Assembly: GCA_900541965.1 (NCBI GenBank) | Contig: UQLN01000060.1 | Span: forward strand, 1 to 26,832 | DNA: 26,832 nt | Direction: 5' to 3' | Origin: an uncultured Parabacteroides sp. | GTDB lineage: Bacteria > Bacteroidota > Bacteroidia > Bacteroidales > Tannerellaceae | In this document: piece by piece, positions 15,820 through 25,661 of the stretch | Position numbering within the stretch: the stretch's first letter is position 1 | How the letters are laid out: each line of letters begins with the position of its first letter | Notes under the pieces: model-generated | Told to the model about the DNA's origin: nothing | The model's input: the letters and a program-made list of their open reading frames with translations, nothing else | The model's database searches: none | Made by a program: the position numbers and the translations under genes

Positions 15820-17865
15820 ATGAAGACACTGATTAAAATTTTCCTGACAGCCTTTGCGGCAACCTCCATTGCTTCGGCTGCAGACCTGCCGACACAACAA
15901 ACGAATGTTTCCGGGAATTACGGAAACAACCGGTATCCGCTGGTACAAAAACCATACATCGAATTACCGATCGGAACGATCCGTCCCGAAGGATGGCTGC
16001 ATGAGCAACTGGTACGCATGCAGGACGGTATGACCGGCAATCTGGATAAAGTATACGAACATGTAATGGGTTCGCGCAACGGATGGCTCGGAGGCGACGG
16101 TGACGTATGGGAACGAGGTCCATACTGGATAGACGGGCTTCTTCCACTGGCTTATATCCTGAACAACGAGACACTTATCGAAAAAGTAAAACCCTGGATA
16201 GAATGGACGCTTGCCTCCCAGAAGCCGAACGGATATTTCGGACCGGATACCGACCGGAGCTATGAACCGGGGCTGCAAAGGGACAACTCCCAAGACTGGT
16301 GGCCCAAAATGGTGATGTTGAAAATCATGCAACAGTATTACTCGGCTACCGGCGACCAGCGCGTAATCGGTTTCCTTACCAACTATTTCAAATACCAGTT
16401 GGCAGAACTGCCCAAAAATCCGTTAGGCAAATGGACATTCTGGGGCGAACAACGCGGAGGAGACAATCTGCTGGTTGTTTACTGGCTGTATAATATCACC
16501 GGAGATAAATTCCTGCTGGAACTGGGCGAACTTATCCACAAACAGACATTCAACTGGACGGATATATTCTTGCACCAGAACCATTTGTCGCGCCAATACA
16601 GCCTGCACTGCGTGAACCTGGCACAAGGATTCAAGGAGCCGGTTATCTATTACCAGCAAAGCAAGGATGCAAAACATATTGCTGCGGTAAAGAAAGCTGT
16701 ACAGACCATGCGCCATACCATCGGCTATCCTACCGGTTTATGGGCGGGCGACGAGTTGTTGCAGTTCGGCGACCCGATTCAGGGTTCGGAACTTTGTACA
16801 GCTGTGGAAATGATGTACTCGCTGGAAAAGATGCTTGAAATAACCGGCGACGTACAATGGGCGGACCATCTGGAACGGGTGGCTTACAATGCGCTGCCGA
16901 CCCAGGTTACAGACGATTACTCGGCACGCCAGTACTACCAGCAGTTGAATCAGGTTGCAATTACACGAAACTGGCGCAATTTCGTTACACCGCATGACGA
17001 TACGGACAATCTATTCGGCGTGCTGACCGGTTATCCCTGCTGTACTTCCAACCTTCACCAGGGCTGGCCGAAGTTTGTCCAGAACCTTTGGTATGCAACA
17101 GCCGACAATGGCATTGCTGCACTTGTTTATGCACCATCCAACGTAACGGCTAAAGTGGCCAACGGCATTCAGATTAAGATTCAGGAAGAAACGGCTTATC
17201 CCTTTGATGAAAGCATCCGTTTCCGTTTCTCATTCGCCGACAAGAAAGTGAAAAAGGCCTTCTTCCCGTTCCATGTACGTATCCCGGCATGGTGTACGAA
17301 CCCGGTTATCCGTGTGAACGGCGAAGAAATCCAGGTGGATACCTACCCCGGAGAAATTGCCCGTATCAACAGGGAATGGAGTAATAAAGATATGGTTACG
17401 CTCGAATTACCCATGCAGATAGCCACCAGCAGATGGTATGCAAACTCTGCCGTTATCGAACGCGGACCGCTATTGTACGCGTTGAAGATGAACGAAAAAT
17501 GGGAAAAGAAAACATTCGAACCGGAGAAACGGAAAAACTACGGGGAGTGGTATTATGAAGTAACTTCCGATTCGCCATGGAACTATGCATTGAGACATAA
17601 AAACATCCGTCCCGAGGCCCTCAAAGACAATTTTATTGTGGAAAAGGTAGCCACTATCGCTCCTTATCCCTGGAATGTGGAAAATGCGCCTGTTACCATC
17701 AAGACTAAAGGTTGCCGGGTGAACGGATGGACAGTATACAGAGGTTCCACGGGACCTATCCCCTACTTCACCCAGCAGGGAGACGACTACGGGCCGGAAG
17801 AGCCGATCGAGCTAATCCCCTATGGTTGCACGACACTGCGTATCACCGAATTCCCCGTACGGTAA
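15820..17865 (+). CDS. GH127-like (DUF1680) glycoside hydrolase, putative beta-L-arabinofuranosidase
   Basis: A 681-residue exported enzyme (signal peptide of about 20 residues ending ASA/AD) of the DUF1680 group that holds GH127 and related families such as GH146. In characterised members a cysteine nucleophile is held by a zinc site made of Glu, Cys and two adjacent Cys. Here SELCTAVE gives Glu324 and Cys326, and GYPCCTSNLHQGWPKF gives Cys407-Cys408; a candidate acid/base is Glu312 in AGDELLQF. The loop from Glu312 to Glu324 is four residues shorter than in the Bifidobacterium enzyme, so substrate assignment is not safe. An (alpha/alpha)6 domain is followed by beta domains ending PYGCTTLRITEF. 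The gene is flanked by terminators on both sides and is probably transcribed alone. Confidence 0.85.
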   Translation: MKTLIKIFLTAFAATSIASAADLPTQQTNVSGNYGNNRYPLVQKPYIELPIGTIRPEGWLHEQLVRMQDGMTGNLDKVYEHVMGSRNGWLGGDGDVWERGPYWIDGLLPLAYILNNETLIEKVKPWIEWTLASQKPNGYFGPDTDRSYEPGLQRDNSQDWWPKMVMLKIMQQYYSATGDQRVIGFLTNYFKYQLAELPKNPLGKWTFWGEQRGGDNLLVVYWLYNITGDKFLLELGELIHKQTFNWTDIFLHQNHLSRQYSLHCVNLAQGFKEPVIYYQQSKDAKHIAAVKKAVQTMRHTIGYPTGLWAGDELLQFGDPIQGSELCTAVEMMYSLEKMLEITGDVQWADHLERVAYNALPTQVTDDYSARQYYQQLNQVAITRNWRNFVTPHDDTDNLFGVLTGYPCCTSNLHQGWPKFVQNLWYATADNGIAALVYAPSNVTAKVANGIQIKIQEETAYPFDESIRFRFSFADKKVKKAFFPFHVRIPAWCTNPVIRVNGEEIQVDTYPGEIARINREWSNKDMVTLELPMQIATSRWYANSAVIERGPLLYALKMNEKWEKKTFEPEKRKNYGEWYYEVTSDSPWNYALRHKNIRPEALKDNFIVEKVATIAPYPWNVENAPVTIKTKGCRVNGWTVYRGSTGPIPYFTQQGDDYGPEEPIELIPYGCTTLRITEFPVR

Positions 17866-17893
17866 CGGATTCAAAGACACGTAAATAAAAACG

Positions 17894-17940
17894 AAAGGTT
17901 GCGGTTAAAGAATATAAAACTTTACCGCAACCTTTTTTTT
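17894..17940 (+). terminator. Intrinsic terminator after the GH127-like gene
   Basis: AGGTTGCGGTTAAAG (17896-17910) pairs with CTTTACCGCAACCT (17920-17933) with one bulged base; TTTTTTT follows. It is a strong, classical terminator. Confidence 0.9.
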
Positions 17941-17945
17941 AATCC

Positions 17946-17953
17946 TATCTTTG
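17946..17953 (+). promoter_or_regulatory. Bacteroidota -7 box for the SusR-like regulator
   Basis: TATCTTTG is an exact TAnnTTTG match placed just after the preceding terminator, predicting a start near 17960 and a leader of about 24 bases. Confidence 0.65.
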
Positions 17954-17965
17954 TGAAAACCGTGC

Positions 17966-17977
17966 GATAACGTTATC
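17966..17977. promoter_or_regulatory. Perfect palindrome in the regulator leader (candidate operator)
   Basis: GATAACGTTATC is a perfect 12-bp palindrome lying between the predicted transcription start and the ATG at 17984. Its place suggests an operator, possibly for autoregulation. No second copy was found in the window. Confidence 0.35.
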
Positions 17978-17983
17978 AGTTTT

Positions 17984-20842
17984 ATGGGAATATTCCGACT
18001 TATTATAGCATCCACTATCTCTTTACTTTCCTGTCTGACCATAGAAGCAGTCACAGTACCCTATATCCCCCAGGTTACCAATTATACCGTCAACCAGTAT
18101 GAGGCGGGCAACCAGAACTGGTCGGCAGCACAGGCGGCCGACGGCAAAATGTATTTCGGAAACAACCGGGGACTCCTGCAATTCGATGGTGTGCGCTGGA
18201 ATCTGTATAAATTACCCAACAACCTGGCTGTCCGTTCCGTTTTTATCGACGATGACGGGCGTATTTATGTAGGTTCCTTCGAAGAGTTCGGCTATTTTGA
18301 ACAGGATAGTAAGAACCAGCTGATCTATCATTCGCTGAAAGAGCAGGTTACCGGCTATAAGTTTTTCAACGACGAGATATGGACTATCCGGAAATACAAA
18401 GGCAAACTATACTTCCAGTCTTTCTCCTCCTATTTTATTTATGACGGCAAAGAGATACGGAAAGGGGCAGGTACGCAAAAACCGTTGTACTTCTTTCTGG
18501 TAAACGAAGACTTATATGTACAATTCATCGGTGAGGGCTTTTGTAAGGCCACCGGAGAAGACAGCTTTACAGAACTGGCATCCCATTCGCAATTGAACAA
18601 CGACCATGTTGTTGCCGCCCTCCCCTATGACGATAAGCTTTTATTGGTGACATCCAAACACGGATTTTATATGTATGACGACGGAAAACTTTCCACATGG
18701 GACACTCCGGCAAATTCAATCCTAAAGTCCGGAATCGCCAATCGTGCCGTCTCCCTGAAAGATTCTTCCTATATCGTAGGCACCATATCCGAAGGCCTGG
18801 TAGCCGTTGACAGGGCGGGGCGTATCCTATGGCATATCAATAAGGCGAACCAGCTAATAAACAATACGGTACTGGGAATCTTTGTCGATTCGTCGGACAA
18901 TCTCTGGGTAACGATGGATAACGGCATCTCCCATATACAGGTAAACTCCCCTATCTATTTCTATGAATCGAATGAGGTACAGGTCGGCATGGTTCACGAT
19001 ATGGCGATCTACAACGACAATATTTACCTGGCGACAAATCAGGGTGTCTATGTTTTATCCGATGCAGATAAACATCCTTACTTGATTCCGGGTACGGAAG
19101 AACAAAGCTGGTTTATCACCAACATAGACAATCAGTTGATAGTCGGCCACAACCGGGGAACACTACTGATTGAAGACAAAAAAGCCATTCCGGCTCCCGA
19201 CCCGAGCGGAGGAGGCACAGCTCTCCGTAAATGTACCTTGCATGGAGAAGAAGTCCTGTTGCAGGTATCCTACAACTTTCTGAGTATCTTCAAATGGCAT
19301 CCGGCGGAAGGCTGGAAGTTCAACCATAATGTGGAAGGGTTCAACAATCTGCTCCGTACATTCGAAGTCGATCCCTCCGGTACGATTTGGGCAAGCCACA
19401 TGTATAAAGGTATGTACCGCATCCGGCTGGACGAAAGCCTGCATAAACTGAAAGAGATAGAATATATCGGACGGCTGAATCCGGCAAAAAAGGAAGGAAC
19501 GATTAATGTAATGAAACTACGGGGACGTATCGTGTTTTCGGACGGGGATAAGTTTTATACCTATGAAGACATCTCTTCCCGTATCGTACCCTATGATTTA
19601 TTAAACCGCGATTTCCCCGAATTATCGGATACGTACCGTATCGTATCCTGCAACAACGATTTATTCTGGTTCATACGAAATACCGAATATGTGCTGTTAA
19701 GCTACGACCATGGAGCATTCCATACCAGGCTACGCATCCCCTTCAGTATGTTCGACGACCCTACAATCGAAGATCGCGGAAACATTTATGTAGATACAGA
19801 CGGCATCTCCTATTTCTGCCTGAACGGAGGTTTTGCCAAATACAATCCGAAACATGCCCTGCCGGATAAGAAAACGATAACACTGACCCTTTCATCCGTA
19901 GAGATACACAACCGCCATAACAGCGGAAGCCATTTGTTACCTTGTAGCGTATCGAATACACCGGTCCGGTTCGATTATCAATATAATAATATCTCCTTCA
20001 AATTCTCCTACCCGGATTACCGGGAGCGGTTTTCCCATATTTTATACAAGCTGGAAGGATTTGACGACGAATGGACGGAAGGTTCTCCGAACTTCAGTAA
20101 AAACTATTCAAACCTTCCATATGGAAAATATATCATGCATGCTGTAATCAAGGATAATGCAGGCTCTGATTTATCGGCCTGCTCTTATCCTTTTACCATT
20201 AAACGCCCGTTCTACCGGTCTGCCACAGCATTTGCCATCTATTTCTTCCTGCTGGCAGGCATTATCTTCCTGTTGGTAAAAATGTATATCAACTGGGAAA
20301 TAGCCCGCAAGGACAAACAGGCGGAACAGCAACGCCGCCGGCAGGCTGAGCAACTGAAAGCCCAGGAGCAGTTGATTACCAAACTGAAAAATGAGAAATT
20401 GGAGGATGAACTCAGCTATAAAAGCAAGGAACTGGCAAGTGCCACACTCTCCGTTATCTCTCACAATGATTTCCTGGAAGGATTAAAAAAAGAGATACAG
20501 GAACAACAACTATCCGGCAACTATACCAAACGTTTCTTCGATAAATTAGTGAGGAAAATAGACGATAGTATCTCCAAAGATGACGAATGGGCGGTGTTCC
20601 AGGCAAATTTCGACCGTATCCACGAGAACTTCTTCGTCAAGCTGAAAGAACGATATCCGGACTTAACTCCGGGCGACCTGCGTATGTGCGCCCTGCTTCG
20701 TCTGAACATGCCGACTAAAGACATGGCAAGCATGCAAAACCTCTCTGTACGCGGTATTGAAGCGGCACGTTACCGTCTGCGGAAAAAGCTGAACCTGCCG
20801 GAAGGACAGAGCCTGGTCGATTTCATGATTCAGTTTAGTTAA
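17984..20842 (+). CDS. SusR-type one-component transmembrane regulator (propeller sensor, Y_Y_Y, LuxR-type HTH)
   Basis: A 952-residue inner-membrane transcription regulator. After a signal sequence, a large periplasmic part holds Reg_prop-like propeller blades (WSAAQAADGKMYFGNNRGLLQ, FIDDDGRIYVGSFEEFGYF, FVDSSDNLWVTMDNGISHIQ). A Y_Y_Y domain follows at about 660-738 (FKFSYPDYRERFSHILYKLE). One transmembrane helix lies near 745-765, then a charged coiled coil (EQQRRRQAEQLKAQEQLITK) and a C-terminal LuxR-type helix-turn-helix at about 890-945 (LTPGDLRMCALLRLNMPTKD). There is no histidine kinase, receiver or AraC domain, so it is not a hybrid two-component system; it resembles SusR and other triple-tyrosine-motif regulators. 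It has its own promoter and sits directly before a SusC/SusD pair, which it probably activates on binding an imported oligosaccharide. Confidence 0.87.
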   Translation: MGIFRLIIASTISLLSCLTIEAVTVPYIPQVTNYTVNQYEAGNQNWSAAQAADGKMYFGNNRGLLQFDGVRWNLYKLPNNLAVRSVFIDDDGRIYVGSFEEFGYFEQDSKNQLIYHSLKEQVTGYKFFNDEIWTIRKYKGKLYFQSFSSYFIYDGKEIRKGAGTQKPLYFFLVNEDLYVQFIGEGFCKATGEDSFTELASHSQLNNDHVVAALPYDDKLLLVTSKHGFYMYDDGKLSTWDTPANSILKSGIANRAVSLKDSSYIVGTISEGLVAVDRAGRILWHINKANQLINNTVLGIFVDSSDNLWVTMDNGISHIQVNSPIYFYESNEVQVGMVHDMAIYNDNIYLATNQGVYVLSDADKHPYLIPGTEEQSWFITNIDNQLIVGHNRGTLLIEDKKAIPAPDPSGGGTALRKCTLHGEEVLLQVSYNFLSIFKWHPAEGWKFNHNVEGFNNLLRTFEVDPSGTIWASHMYKGMYRIRLDESLHKLKEIEYIGRLNPAKKEGTINVMKLRGRIVFSDGDKFYTYEDISSRIVPYDLLNRDFPELSDTYRIVSCNNDLFWFIRNTEYVLLSYDHGAFHTRLRIPFSMFDDPTIEDRGNIYVDTDGISYFCLNGGFAKYNPKHALPDKKTITLTLSSVEIHNRHNSGSHLLPCSVSNTPVRFDYQYNNISFKFSYPDYRERFSHILYKLEGFDDEWTEGSPNFSKNYSNLPYGKYIMHAVIKDNAGSDLSACSYPFTIKRPFYRSATAFAIYFFLLAGIIFLLVKMYINWEIARKDKQAEQQRRRQAEQLKAQEQLITKLKNEKLEDELSYKSKELASATLSVISHNDFLEGLKKEIQEQQLSGNYTKRFFDKLVRKIDDSISKDDEWAVFQANFDRIHENFFVKLKERYPDLTPGDLRMCALLRLNMPTKDMASMQNLSVRGIEAARYRLRKKLNLPEGQSLVDFMIQFS

Positions 20843-20930
20843 ATGCCGGACACATTCTTTTGTTTTAATATGTTTAATAACACAGGTATTCCGTTTTCCT
20901 GATTAACAAAACAAACTCATTGATTAATAA

Positions 20931-20962
20931 ACGCTTATACTTTCATGCAGTAGTAAAAGCGT
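20931..20962. promoter_or_regulatory. Inverted repeat upstream of the second susC (candidate regulator site)
   Basis: Arms ACGCTTATACT (20931-20941) and AGTAAAAGCGT (20952-20962) match with one mismatch, separated by 10 bases, giving 21 bp between arm centres (two helical turns). No T-run follows, so it is not a terminator. It lies about 30 bp upstream of a candidate -7 box (TAACTTTA, 20993-21000). It is a good candidate for binding by the adjacent regulator, by inference. Confidence 0.45.
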
Positions 20963-21080
20963 ACTGAAACAATCTACTTTTTAGCCATGAAGTAACTTTA
21001 CAGTACATTAAAATTTCATCATTTTTAAGGGAGACATTTCCTTTGCCGAAAAGAAAAATCAGAGATTGTTAAACTTAAAA

Positions 21081-24000
21081 ATGAAATGCATGAAAGCTCG
21101 ATTATTGCTTTGTTTATGCCTGCTCTTAACTACAACATCTGTGTTTGCCCAGAAACCCCTGACCGTTTCGGGTATCGTAACAGAGGAGGCGACCGGTGAA
21201 CCGGCTATCGGTGTAAATATTGTTGTAAAAGGAACAACAAACGGAACCATGAGCTCTATTGACGGAGATTATACATTAACGGATGTACCGTCTAACGCCA
21301 CTTTAGTATTCAGTTACCTCGGAATGGTAACTCAGGAAATTCCTGTTAACGGAAAAACCAAAATAGATATCGCTCTGGCAGAGGACACCAAAAAACTGGA
21401 CGAGGTAGTCGTTATCGGTTACGGTACGGCAAAAAAACGCGACCTGACCGGTTCTACGGTAAATATCAAAGGGGATGAACTTGCCAATAAACCGGCGATG
21501 AACCCGCTTTCTTCCCTGCAAGGTAAAATTGCCGGTGTACAGGTGGTAAACAGCGGACGTGCCGGTAGCGACCCGGAAATCCGTATCCGCGGTACAAACT
21601 CCATCAACGGATATACTCCTTTATATATTGTGGATGGCCTTTTCAACGATAATATTAACTTCCTGAACCCTTCGGATATCGAATCGATGGAAATCCTGAA
21701 AGACCCGTCTTCTCTTGCTATCTTCGGTGTACGTGGTGCAAACGGTGTAATCATCGTTACGACCAAACGGGCAAAAGAAGGACAGACGCTGGTTAATATC
21801 AATACTTCTTTCGGTTGGAAAAAAGTGGTCGATAAAATCGACATGGTAAATGCAGACCAGTTCAAAGAATTATATAACGAACAGTTGAAGAACCAGGGAA
21901 ACCCTGTATTCGACTTCTCTGCATGGAATGCGGATACGAACTGGCAGGACGAAATATTCCAGACCGGATTCGTTACAAACAATAACATCAGTATCACAGG
22001 TGCATCCGAAAGAAACAACTTTTATATGGGTGTAGGATATTCCAGCGAACAAGGGAATATCAAACATGAAAAGTTCAGCAAGATCACATTGAGCCTGGGT
22101 AGCGATTATAAAGTGACCAAAAACCTTAAATTCGGTTTCCAGTTTAACGGAGCCCGTACATTGCCTACGGATGCAAAAGAAGTATTAGGTGCCCTCCGTA
22201 CCACCCCGGTAGCGCCGGTATTCAATGAAGAATACGGTTTGTTCTGTGTACTTCCCAGCTTCCAGAAAGCCCAGATGAATAACCCGATGATCGATGTGGA
22301 TTTGAAAGCGAACACCACCCGTGCTGAAAACTACAGAGGTTCCGGTAATATCTACGGTGAATTGAACTTTCTGAAGAATTTCACATTCAAAGCGATGTTC
22401 TCGTTGGATTACGGTTCAAACAACAGCCGTACCTATACCCCTATCGTTAAGGTTTACAACGCCGAGGTAGAAGGCAAAGTAGAGACGCTGGGTACTAAAA
22501 AGACGGCTATCAGCCAGTTGAAACAGAATGAACTGAAAGTACAGAGCGATTATCTGTTGACGTATGTAAATAAATTCAACGACCATGGCATTACAGCAAC
22601 AGCAGGTTTCACCACTTATTACAATTCTTTCAGCAACCTGAATGCAGCCCGCCAGCAAGGTGACGGACTGGTTATTGCCGACAATCCGGACAAATGGTAT
22701 ATAAGTATCGGTGATGCTGCAACCGCAACCAACGGTAGCTCACAATGGGAACGTACTACGGTTTCTATGTTGGCCCGTGTACTTTATAACTACAAGAGCA
22801 AATATCTGCTGAATGCATCTTTCCGCCGTGACGGTTCGTCCGCTTTCTATTATACAGGCAACCAGTGGCAGAATTTCTATTCTATCGGTGCAGGTTGGTT
22901 AATCTCCGAAGAACCGTTTATGCAGAACCAGAAGTTCTTCGATATGCTGAAACTGAAAGGTTCATGGGGTTCATTAGGAAACCAGAACATGGAATCTGCT
23001 TATCCGGCGCAACCGGTATTGACCAACAGTTCATCTGCCGTGTTCGGGAATGTGATTATTCCGGGATACCAGTTGAAATATCTTCCGAATGCAAATCTAC
23101 GTTGGGAAAAAGTGGAAGCCTGGGAAGTCGGTTTCGATGCGAACATGTTTGCCAACCGTTTACAGTTCAGCGGAGTATATTACAATAAGAATACCAAAGA
23201 CCTGCTGGCAACCGTTCCGGGACTTTCCGGTACTGTTCCGGGCTTAGGTAACCTCGGGCAAATCCGCAACAGAGGAGTCGAATTGTCTCTTTCATGGAAT
23301 GACCGTATCGGCGATTGGGGGTACAGCATCGGAGCAAACCTTACCACTATCAACAATAAAGTGCTTAACCTGGTACAGGAAGGCTACTCGATTATCGATG
23401 GCGAAAAGAGCATGAGCTATACTACGGCAGGCTATCCGATCGGATACTTCTACGGATACAAAGTGGCAGGTGTTTACCAGAATGAAGAGGAAATCAAGAA
23501 CTCTCCGAAAAACACACTGGCAAACGTAACTCCCGGTGATTTGAAATTCGAAGACCTGGACGGAGACGGCAAAATAACCCCGAAAGACCGTACAATGATC
23601 GGTAACCCGACACCGAAGGTAACTTACGGCATTAACATCGGTGTATCCTACAAAAACTTCGATTTGGGCATAGACATGATGGGACAGGGCGGCAATCAGA
23701 TTTACCGTACCTGGGACAACTACAACTGGGCACAGTTCAACTATATGGCACACCGCCTGAACCGCTGGCACGGGGAAGGTACTTCCAATAGCGAACCGAT
23801 CCTGAATACAGCGCATACTATCAACAATATGAACTCGGATTATTATATCGAGGATGGCAGCTTCTTCCGTATCCGTAACGTGCAGTTGGCTTACAACTTC
23901 GATAAAAACCTGTTGAAGAAAATCTATATGCAGGCACTGAAAGTATATGTGAACGTGCAGAACCTGAAAACCTGGAAAAACAACACAGGCTATTCTCCCG

Positions 24001-24092
24001 AATTAGGAGGTAAAGCTACTGCTTTCGGTGTAGACAACGGAAGTTATCCGATACCTGCTATTTATACATTCGGTTTGAACCTTACATTTTAA
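21081..24092 (+). CDS. SusC-like TonB-dependent transporter without STN domain
   Basis: An outer-membrane TonB-dependent glycan importer of 1003 residues from the ATG at 21081. An in-frame TTG at 21066 and an ATG at 21090 are alternative starts, and the hydrophobic core RLLLCLCLLL fits either ATG. The signal peptide ends near VFA/QK, then a carboxypeptidase-regulatory-like domain follows at about 28-100 (VSGIVTEEATGEPAIGVNIV), TonB-box-like LDEVVVIGYG at about 106-115, plug (LSSLQGKIAGVQVVNSGRAG) and barrel ending TFGLNLTF. There is no STN domain, unlike the other SusC in this window. This agrees with control by the transmembrane regulator upstream rather than by a FecR/ECF pair. A broken susD begins 21 bases later. 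The gene is full length. Confidence 0.94.
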   Translation: MKCMKARLLLCLCLLLTTTSVFAQKPLTVSGIVTEEATGEPAIGVNIVVKGTTNGTMSSIDGDYTLTDVPSNATLVFSYLGMVTQEIPVNGKTKIDIALAEDTKKLDEVVVIGYGTAKKRDLTGSTVNIKGDELANKPAMNPLSSLQGKIAGVQVVNSGRAGSDPEIRIRGTNSINGYTPLYIVDGLFNDNINFLNPSDIESMEILKDPSSLAIFGVRGANGVIIVTTKRAKEGQTLVNINTSFGWKKVVDKIDMVNADQFKELYNEQLKNQGNPVFDFSAWNADTNWQDEIFQTGFVTNNNISITGASERNNFYMGVGYSSEQGNIKHEKFSKITLSLGSDYKVTKNLKFGFQFNGARTLPTDAKEVLGALRTTPVAPVFNEEYGLFCVLPSFQKAQMNNPMIDVDLKANTTRAENYRGSGNIYGELNFLKNFTFKAMFSLDYGSNNSRTYTPIVKVYNAEVEGKVETLGTKKTAISQLKQNELKVQSDYLLTYVNKFNDHGITATAGFTTYYNSFSNLNAARQQGDGLVIADNPDKWYISIGDAATATNGSSQWERTTVSMLARVLYNYKSKYLLNASFRRDGSSAFYYTGNQWQNFYSIGAGWLISEEPFMQNQKFFDMLKLKGSWGSLGNQNMESAYPAQPVLTNSSSAVFGNVIIPGYQLKYLPNANLRWEKVEAWEVGFDANMFANRLQFSGVYYNKNTKDLLATVPGLSGTVPGLGNLGQIRNRGVELSLSWNDRIGDWGYSIGANLTTINNKVLNLVQEGYSIIDGEKSMSYTTAGYPIGYFYGYKVAGVYQNEEEIKNSPKNTLANVTPGDLKFEDLDGDGKITPKDRTMIGNPTPKVTYGINIGVSYKNFDLGIDMMGQGGNQIYRTWDNYNWAQFNYMAHRLNRWHGEGTSNSEPILNTAHTINNMNSDYYIEDGSFFRIRNVQLAYNFDKNLLKKIYMQALKVYVNVQNLKTWKNNTGYSPELGGKATAFGVDNGSYPIPAIYTFGLNLTF

Positions 24093-24113
24093 TCCCATTT
24101 AAACGAATAAGTT

Positions 24114-25637
24114 ATGAAACTTAATAAATATATAGTCTCATTATTGATCGCTTCTTCAGCCTTCACTTTTACAGGCTGCAACGATTTCCTGGACCGCAGT
24201 CCGCTCGGAGAATTTACAGAAGACGATAAACCCGGAGGTAGCCTCGACGGCCAGGTGTTTAATATTTATACCTTGATGCGTAATTATAACATTACAGCAG
24301 GCATCCCGGCTTTCCTTATCCACAACGTACGCTCGGAAGACTCTGAAAAAGGAAGTGACGCCAGCGACGGGGCCGACCAGGCTGCCATGTTCGACGATTT
24401 CTTCTACACGACCAACAACGGTAGTGTAAAAGCATACTGGACACAGAACTACACCATTATTTACCAATGCAACTCCGTTATCGAAACCGTTGAAAAAGGA
24501 AACCTTACCGATGAAGGCTCACAGCGGAACAAAGGAGAAGCTTATTTCTTCCGTGCTTATACCTATTTCAACCTGGTACGTGCCTTCGGTGAAGTGCCCT
24601 TGGTAACTTTCCATATCAATGATGCTTCGGAGGCTAACATCCCGAAAACAACTGTCGACAAAATCTATGCGCAGATTGATGCCGACCTGAAAGAAGCCGT
24701 AAAATTGTTACCGCAGAAATGGGGCGCCCCCTATACCGGACGTCTTACTTGGGGAGCAGCACGTTCTTTACAGGCCCGTACTTATATGATGCGTAACGAC
24801 TGGAACAATATGTATGCTGCGGCAAACGATGTTATCAGTTCCGGATTATACAATCTGGATACACCTTATGACCAGGTATTTACAGATGAAGGCGAAAACT
24901 GTGGCGAATCTGTTTTCGAACTGCAGTGTACCGCAACCCCGGCAAAGCCGGCAAGTACGGATATCGGCAGCCAGTTCTGTGAAGTACAGGGCGTACGCGG
25001 TTCCGGTGAATGGAACATGGGCTGGGGCTGACATATGGGAACTTCCCTGATAGGAAAAGCTTATGAAAAAGGCGACCCGAGAAAAGATGCTACCTTGCTT
25101 TATTTCCGCCGTTCACCTAACGACCCTATCACTCCGGAAAACACCAATAAGCCTTATGGAGAATCTCCGGTATCATCGGCCATGGGAGCCTACTTTAATA
25201 AAAAAGCCTATACCAATCCGGCAAAACGTCTGGAATTTACAAAAGGCGGTTTTTGGGTAAACATCCGCCTGATCCGCTACTCCGATGTACTGCTGATGGC
25301 AGCGGAAGCAGCGAACGAACTGGGAAATGTAAGTACTGCACTGGAATATCTGGAAATGGTAAGAGCACGCGCACGTGGCGGTGATAATACCATCCTGCCT
25401 AAAATAACAACTACCAACCCGACCGAATTGCGCGAAGCTATCCATGCCGAACGCCGTGTGGAACTGGGACTGGAACCGGACCGCTTTTACGACTTGGTTC
25501 GCTGGGGTACGGCAGCACAGGTATTGCATGCCGCAGGTAAAACCAACTACCAGCACAAACACCGTTATTTGCCTCTGCCGCAGGATGAAATAGATAAATC
25601 CGATGGTATATTAGTGCAGAACCCTGATTATCAATAA
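24114..25637 (+). pseudogene. SusD-like lipoprotein interrupted by an in-frame TGA
   Basis: One reading frame of 508 codons encodes a whole SusD/RagB protein, but codon 306 is TGA (25029-25031). Before it: lipoprotein signal with Cys22 (FTGCNDFLDRSPLGEF), TPR-like helices (KGEAYFFRAYTYFNLVRAFG), and ALKA-type motif WGAARSLQARTYMM. After it, in the same frame: DVLLMAAEAANELG, AIHAERRVELGLEPDRFYDL and the C-terminal HRYLPLPQDEIDKSDGILVQ. The stop falls in EWNMGWG-stop-HMGTSL, where family members have an aromatic residue, so a single TGG to TGA change explains it. No frameshift is needed. The second half (ATG 25035) has no signal peptide and would not be exported alone. A recent inactivating mutation, a mixed population or a sequence error are the options; read-through is less likely. 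Confidence 0.85.
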
Positions 25638-25661
25638 ATTTACCAAACAATAAATCATCTC

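Noticed and set aside
17984..20842. Hybrid two-component sensor
   Set aside because: No histidine kinase, ATPase, receiver or AraC domain follows the transmembrane helix; only a coiled coil and a LuxR-type HTH do.
21066..21080. TTG start for the second susC
   Set aside because: ATG codons at 21081 and 21090 give a better signal peptide, and TTG adds only MLNLK.
24114..25637. Two separate SusD-family genes
   Set aside because: The two parts share one frame, are separated by a single stop codon, and cover consecutive parts of one SusD; the second lacks a signal peptide.
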